Source: Phycisphaerae bacterium
GTDB lineage: Bacteria; Planctomycetota; Phycisphaerae; Phycisphaerales; SM1A02
Direction: 5' to 3'
Length of the DNA stretch: 9,836 nt
Assembly: GCA_002690755.1 (NCBI GenBank)
Contig: NZFT01000031.1
Span: 15,097 to 24,932, forward strand
Shown in pieces: positions 6,166-9,836 of the stretch. How positions within the stretch are numbered: position 1 is the first letter of the stretch; every line of letters starts with the position of its first letter. The notes beneath the pieces were generated by a model. The model saw only the letters and a list, made by a program, of their open reading frames with translations. It was not told the DNA's origin and did not search any database. The translations under genes and the position numbers were made by a program.

Positions 6166-7668
6166 ATGCGTTGCAAGAAGTGCGAGTATCCACTTTGGAA
6201 CCTGCCGCCCGGCGCCTGTCCCGAATGCGGGGATGAGTTCCACCCGGGCGACTTCGAATTCAGGATCGGCGAGGTCCGTTTCTGCTGTCCGCACTGCGAT
6301 CAGGCCTACTACGGTGACACCGCCGATGGTCACCTCGATCCGGCCTCGTTCGAGTGTGTCGGTTGCAACACCCCGATCGAGCAGGATGAGTGCATCATCC
6401 GCCCGCTCGAAGGCAACGATGCGATCGAGACGACGGTGGCACCGTGGTTCGATCAATCCCGCGGGATCTTCAAGCGGATGATCTTCACGGCGGGGTGGGC
6501 GATGGTCCGTCCGGGTGACCTCGCCCGGGGGATTCCCGGGAGTTCCAGTCCCAACGCCGCGATCGCCTTCCTCCTGCTGGTCAACCTCCTTTCGCTGATC
6601 GTCGGGTTCCTTCCGATCATCTTCGTCATCATGGCCGTTCCGCTCTGGACCGGAGGCCTGAACGCCGTCGGCGGGCCTGGCCTCGGCGTGGCCGCAGGCG
6701 GCATCTCCATATTCGGCATCAGCGCGATCTTCACGAGCGTCGCGGGCGTGCTGCTCACCGGGGTCGTGAGCCATCTGATCCTTCGACTCACCGGACCGGT
6801 CCAGCATGGACTGGGTCGGACCGTGTCCCTCGCCTGCTTCGGCTCCGGGCCGGTGATCATCGTCGCGATTCCGTGCCTCGGTCCCTATTGCGGAAGTCAG
6901 GTGAGTGGCATCTGGGCGATCGTCTCGACCATCCTGCTCGTCGCCGCGGGCCAGCGGGTCGGCGGCGGGCGGGCGACGCTCGCGGTCCTCACCGTGCCGA
7001 TCCTCGCGATTCTCCTGTTCGTCGGCGTGATCGTGTTCAACGCCGTCGTTTCGGCGAACACGATGAACGCACGCCTGGCCGGGAACGCCCTTCCGCCCGT
7101 GACGGCGACCCGGACGGCGGGGTTGTCCGGCGTGGTGGAGGACGACGTCGAGAAGATCGTGCGAGGCCTGCTTCCCGAACTCACCTCGATGGCGGCGCCG
7201 ACGCTCAGTGATGATCTCCTGGACCAGTTGAGTGCCGATGATCTCGAGGACTTGTTTCAGACCCCGTCCGGGACGAAGACCACCTTTGCCTCCCAGGCCG
7301 GATGCATCAACTGGTTCGCCGGGGATCTCTGGCTCACCGCGCTTCCGGGAACGGCATCGGGCGGAGGCACCTCGAAGGCGGTGATCGGGCTCCGAGCGGA
7401 TCCGGCGCAGCCCGAACGAATCTCGGTGATCGTGATCGATGGCGAGGATGGCAGCTCGCGGCAGGTCGCTGCGGAAGACTTCCACGCGACGCTGACCTCG
7501 CAACTCGACTATCTCGGGGTGGTGGTGAGGGATCCGGTCTCACCGGAGTTCGTCGATCGTTGGTTGACGGGCATGTTCCCCCCGGCGAAACCCGGTGTCG
7601 ATCGCCCGTCCGGTGAACCGCCGGAGGATGTGGTCGACGAGACGGATGTGGCCCCTGATCCACCCTGA
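6166..7668 (+). CDS. Double zinc-ribbon membrane protein, Yip1-like topology, function unknown
   Basis: I do not recognise a characterised gene. The 500-residue product starts with two metal-binding modules: C3/C6/C18/C21 (CKKC, CPEC) and C41/C44/C64/C67 (CPHC, CVGC), with extra C40 and C76. A linker (80-130) leads to about five hydrophobic segments, near 131-160, 172-205, 220-240, 248-264 and 270-297. They are Gly-rich and contain a HLILRLTG segment reminiscent of Yip1-family integral membrane proteins. After the last segment comes a soluble domain of about 200 residues (298-500). It has an acidic helical part (LSDDLLDQLSADDLEDLF), a beta-rich part around VIGLRADPAQPERISVIVID, and a Pro/Asp-rich end. 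By inference the zinc ribbons are cytoplasmic and the C-terminal domain may lie on the other side of the membrane, but the segment count is not certain. The stop codon sits in a 10-base tandem repeat. Confidence 0.8.
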   Translation: MRCKKCEYPLWNLPPGACPECGDEFHPGDFEFRIGEVRFCCPHCDQAYYGDTADGHLDPASFECVGCNTPIEQDECIIRPLEGNDAIETTVAPWFDQSRGIFKRMIFTAGWAMVRPGDLARGIPGSSSPNAAIAFLLLVNLLSLIVGFLPIIFVIMAVPLWTGGLNAVGGPGLGVAAGGISIFGISAIFTSVAGVLLTGVVSHLILRLTGPVQHGLGRTVSLACFGSGPVIIVAIPCLGPYCGSQVSGIWAIVSTILLVAAGQRVGGGRATLAVLTVPILAILLFVGVIVFNAVVSANTMNARLAGNALPPVTATRTAGLSGVVEDDVEKIVRGLLPELTSMAAPTLSDDLLDQLSADDLEDLFQTPSGTKTTFASQAGCINWFAGDLWLTALPGTASGGGTSKAVIGLRADPAQPERISVIVIDGEDGSSRQVAAEDFHATLTSQLDYLGVVVRDPVSPEFVDRWLTGMFPPAKPGVDRPSGEPPEDVVDETDVAPDPP

Positions 7669-7690
7669 TCCACCCTGATCCACCCTGATG
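7653..7690 (+). repeat. 10-base tandem repeat (unit CACCCTGATC, about 3.8 copies) spanning the stop codon
   Basis: A partial copy (7653-7660) is followed by full copies at 7661-7670 and 7671-7680, and a fourth copy with one final mismatch at 7681-7690. Each copy contains TGA, at 7656, 7666, 7676 and 7686. Because the unit is not a multiple of three, consecutive copies put TGA in different frames. The zinc-ribbon gene uses the second one. The repeat lies between two convergent genes, 24 bases from the mqnC stop. Confidence 0.95.
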
Positions 7691-7713
7691 ATTCGTTCAT
7701 CGACGGGGCCGCG

Positions 7714-9177
7714 TCAGTCGCCCTTGACGGTCAGATCGACGATCGCCGAAGCATCACCGGTGGTCGTCCCGAAGTGGGAGCCGCAGCCGGCGCCCTCCTC
7801 GGTCGACTCGGTCTGCTTGTGCAACGAGGTGGCGCGGTACTTCGACCAGTCCTCGACCTCGAGGTCGGGACCCTTCGGTGCGAAGTGGGGGGTGAGCACG
7901 CGGTAGTCGTTGTCACGCTGGGCGGGAACGAATCCGGCATCTCGGATCAGGCGGCAGATCATGGGCTCGTTGAGGCAGTGGGCGGTACCGGCGGAGGACA
8001 CCACGTTCTCCTCCATCATCACCGAGCCCATGTCGTTCGCACCGAAGCGGAGGGCGACCTGCCCGATGTGCGGGCCCATGGTCACCCAGCTCGAGCCGAT
8101 GGACCAGATGTTGTCGAGGTAGAGGCGGCTCAGGGCCTGGGTCCGAAGGTAGGTGGTGGCGCCCGCGAGTCGGAGTCGACGGCCGAATTCACGGTGCAGC
8201 GACCGGTCGCCGGAGCCGTCGAGGAGGCCGACCACGTCGCCCGGGAATGGGGCGTCGGGGTCGTCGCCCTCGACGTCGCCCCAGGCCTTCAGCCGACCGA
8301 GCGGGGTGTTGTCGGGCTGGAACGGCCAGGAGATGAACGCGTGGTATCGACCACCACCGTCCGCGGCGAAGTCGTTGATCGCATCGTCCTGCCAGCGGCG
8401 GACGAGCTCCAGGTGGTGGATCCGGTCCCCGACGCCCTCGATGTGTCCGAACATCATCGTGGCGGAGGTGTTCAGCCCGAATTCGTGGGCGACCCGCATC
8501 ACGGTCAACCACGCTTCGGCAGTGCACTTGCCGAGGCCGATCTTTCGGCGAACGGCATCCGCGAAGATCTCGCCGCCGCCGCCCGGAATCGAGTCGAGGC
8601 CCGCCTCGACCAGCGGCCTGAGCACCGTGCGGAGTTTGTCGGCGAGGGTGTCGCCCTCGGGGTCGAAGAAGTTCACGAACTCGATGAACTCCGGCGGACT
8701 GAAGGCGTGGACATGGAGGTCGGGGAACTCCGCCTTGATGCTGCGCAGCAGTTCGACGTACCAGTCGAGGGGAAGTTCGGGATTCATCCCGCCCTGCATC
8801 AGGATCTGGGTGCCGCCGATCGCGACCACTTCGCGGATCTTCTGAAGCAGTTCGTCGTATTCGAGGGTATAGGCGTCCTGCGCGTCCTGGTCTCTTCGAA
8901 AGGCGCAGAACGTGCACTTCGCGGTGCAGACATTCGTGTAGTTGATGTTCCGATCGATCACGTAGGTCCGGATCGAGTCGCCGTGGATCGCTCGGCACCT
9001 TCGGTCGGCCAACCGGCCGAGATCGGCGATGGGCATTCGGTGCCAGGCGTCGAGGGCCTGTTCGGGCGACAGTCGGGCTTCGCCGGCGACCAGTGCGTCC
9101 TGGAACCCCGGGTCGAGGGGATCGGCGCTCGGATCGATGGTCGGTGCTTTCGAGCTTTCTCGTTCGGGCATGATCAT
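7714..9177 (-). CDS. mqnC: Cyclic dehypoxanthinyl futalosine synthase, radical SAM (menaquinone, futalosine pathway)
   Basis: MqnC converts dehypoxanthine futalosine to its cyclic form in the futalosine route to menaquinone. The radical-SAM cluster motif is CTAKCTFC (C84, C88, C91). Family-specific blocks are GGTQILMQGG (121-130), LHVHAFSPPE (154-163), GLDSIPGGGGEIF, TSATMMFGHIE, FISWPFQPDNT, SSWVTMGP and GANDMGS.MMEENVVSSAGT. These favour MqnC over MqnE or CofH. At 487 residues it is about 100 longer than usual. There is an N-terminal extension of about 65 residues, an acidic insert at about 299-338, and a C-terminal tail after about 430 containing GCGSHFG. The ATG at 9177 has AGGA (complement of 9186-9189) eight bases upstream; M3 is an alternative. 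It follows a MATE transporter gene on the same strand. No other mqn gene is in the window. Confidence 0.93.
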   Translation of the reverse strand: MIMPERESSKAPTIDPSADPLDPGFQDALVAGEARLSPEQALDAWHRMPIADLGRLADRRCRAIHGDSIRTYVIDRNINYTNVCTAKCTFCAFRRDQDAQDAYTLEYDELLQKIREVVAIGGTQILMQGGMNPELPLDWYVELLRSIKAEFPDLHVHAFSPPEFIEFVNFFDPEGDTLADKLRTVLRPLVEAGLDSIPGGGGEIFADAVRRKIGLGKCTAEAWLTVMRVAHEFGLNTSATMMFGHIEGVGDRIHHLELVRRWQDDAINDFAADGGGRYHAFISWPFQPDNTPLGRLKAWGDVEGDDPDAPFPGDVVGLLDGSGDRSLHREFGRRLRLAGATTYLRTQALSRLYLDNIWSIGSSWVTMGPHIGQVALRFGANDMGSVMMEENVVSSAGTAHCLNEPMICRLIRDAGFVPAQRDNDYRVLTPHFAPKGPDLEVEDWSKYRATSLHKQTESTEEGAGCGSHFGTTTGDASAIVDLTVKGD

Positions 9178-9280
9178 CGGCGAATTCCTGCGGGCGACGC
9201 GGCGATGGGGCCGGTGGGTGTCCGATCGATGCTAGCGAGGATCCCGGCCATGGGTGCCCCAGGGGGCCCGAACAGGCCGC
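9178..9280 (-). promoter_or_regulatory. mqnC upstream region: ribosome site and weak -10 candidate
   Basis: On the minus strand this 103-base gap carries AGGA (complement of 9186-9189), correctly placed for the mqnC ATG at 9177. A TAGCAT box (complement of 9229-9234) is similar to the TAGAAT and TAGACT boxes elsewhere in the window and would give a leader of about 45 bases. No matching -35 element is seen. Near 9257-9267 there is a short GC-rich inverted repeat without a T run, which is too weak to call a terminator for the transporter gene. Confidence 0.3.
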
Positions 9281-9836
9281 TCAGACCTCGATCTTCGTCC
9301 ATCCTCCGTGGAGGAAGCGGAACAGAAACAGCATTCCTCGAATTACGATTTCGCCCATCAACCCCATCCAGATTCCCGCCAGCCCGAGTTCGAAGTGGAT
9401 ACCCAGGAGCCAGCAGGCGGGAAGCCGGATTCCGTAGCTTGAAGAGGTGGTTATCAGCAGCGTCCACCGCGTGTCGCCCACGCCGCGAAGCCCCTGGCGA
9501 AGCACCATGGTCAGCGCGAAGAAGGCCTGGGTGGTGCCGCAGATGAAGAGCAGGCGGGGCACCTCGGCGAGATGGATCGGCTGGTCGCTGATGATGGAGG
9601 TGAGGGTTCGACCGAACAGCATGAAGATCACGCCCATCGCCGACATCATGATGACGCCGATCACCGTGCAGGCGATCAGGGCCCGCCGGGCCATGGCGGG
9701 ATTGCCGGCGCCGAGATACTGACCGGCGAGCGCGCCGGCCGCGGTCCCCATCGCGAAGCCGGGCAGGAAGCTGAAGGCCTCCCACTGGACGGTGATGATG
9801 TGGGCGCCGACGAGTCCGCCCGCGTCGGCGGCGTCG
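9281..9836 (-). CDS. MATE-family efflux transporter, C-terminal part (5' end outside window)
   Basis: The last 184 codons of an integral membrane antiporter of the multidrug and toxic compound extrusion family are present; the frame stays open to the window edge. Near the start of the visible part, the segment FSFLPGFAMGTAAGALAGQYLGAG matches the conserved MATE pattern at the beginning of the second half (G.A...L.GQ.LGAG). About four to five hydrophobic helices follow, including a strand-like VIGVIMMSAMGVIFMLFG segment and LFICGTTQAFFALTMVLRQGLRG, whose QG.LRG.GDTR motif is typical. A final helix ends in FLFRFLHGGWTKIEV. Family members export cationic drugs, organic acids or metabolites using Na+ or H+ gradients; the substrate here cannot be told. 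It is upstream of and co-directional with mqnC, 103 bases away. Confidence 0.88.
   Translation of the reverse strand, partial: DAADAGGLVGAHIITVQWEAFSFLPGFAMGTAAGALAGQYLGAGNPAMARRALIACTVIGVIMMSAMGVIFMLFGRTLTSIISDQPIHLAEVPRLLFICGTTQAFFALTMVLRQGLRGVGDTRWTLLITTSSSYGIRLPACWLLGIHFELGLAGIWMGLMGEIVIRGMLFLFRFLHGGWTKIEV

Noticed and set aside
5800..7503. Minus-strand open frame of 567 codons opposite ilvE and the zinc-ribbon gene
   Set aside because: It is a compositional shadow; the plus strand has ordered CxxC motifs, membrane segments and a strong ribosome site.
7691..7713. Bidirectional terminator between the convergent zinc-ribbon and mqnC genes
   Set aside because: No stable stem with a T run is visible in this short gap.
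7774..9546. Plus-strand open frame of 590 codons opposite mqnC
   Set aside because: mqnC on the other strand has an intact radical-SAM motif and many family blocks. This frame shows only antisense-like composition.

Overview
The window is GC-rich bacterial chromosomal DNA, densely coded, with no mobile element, tRNA, rRNA or CRISPR visible. The best lineage guess is Planctomycetota, probably class Phycisphaerae. This rests on a secreted protein ending in a paired Asp-rich dockerin-like tail (DLDRD...LGLLL.NWG type), a double zinc-ribbon plus membrane-domain protein of a style common there, futalosine-type menaquinone synthesis, and two genes with a TAGAAT/TAGACT box almost touching the start codon. 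It is an inference from gene content, not a phylogenetic result.

Layout. Positions 1-2074 (+) hold the classic replication/repair cluster: the 3' part of dnaX (DNA polymerase III tau/gamma), ebfC (YbaB/EbfC nucleoid-associated protein) and recR (RecFOR recombination mediator). dnaX and ebfC abut directly and recR follows after a short gap, so these are very likely one operon. Positions 2294-3802 (+) encode RpoN, sigma-54, behind a leader of about 220 bases. Positions 3902-5125 (+) encode an exported RCC1-repeat beta-propeller with a dockerin-like C-terminus. Positions 5180-6052 (+) encode a class IV branched-chain aminotransferase (IlvE). Positions 6166-7668 (+) encode a zinc-ribbon membrane protein whose stop codon lies inside a 10-base tandem repeat. 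On the minus strand, converging on that gene, are mqnC (radical-SAM cyclic dehypoxanthinyl futalosine synthase, 7714-9177) and, upstream of it, the 3' part of a MATE-family transporter (9281 to the window edge).

How the genes relate. Only dnaX-ebfC-recR forms a functional group (clamp loader, DNA-binding partner, recombinational repair). The others look like independent transcription units: sigma-54 regulation, an extracellular repeat protein, branched-chain amino acid metabolism, a membrane protein of unknown role, and menaquinone biosynthesis next to a transporter.

The most notable signal is a run of ten A residues in dnaX exactly where the clamp-loader core gives way to the tau linker. 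Both alternative frames meet a TGA within six codons of it, which is the arrangement expected for programmed slippage producing a short gamma subunit. Other points of interest are the likely leaderless starts, a decamer repeat that places TGA in all three frames, an apparent split-blade closure of the propeller, and an enlarged MqnC. I did not find evidence of a wholly new multi-gene system.
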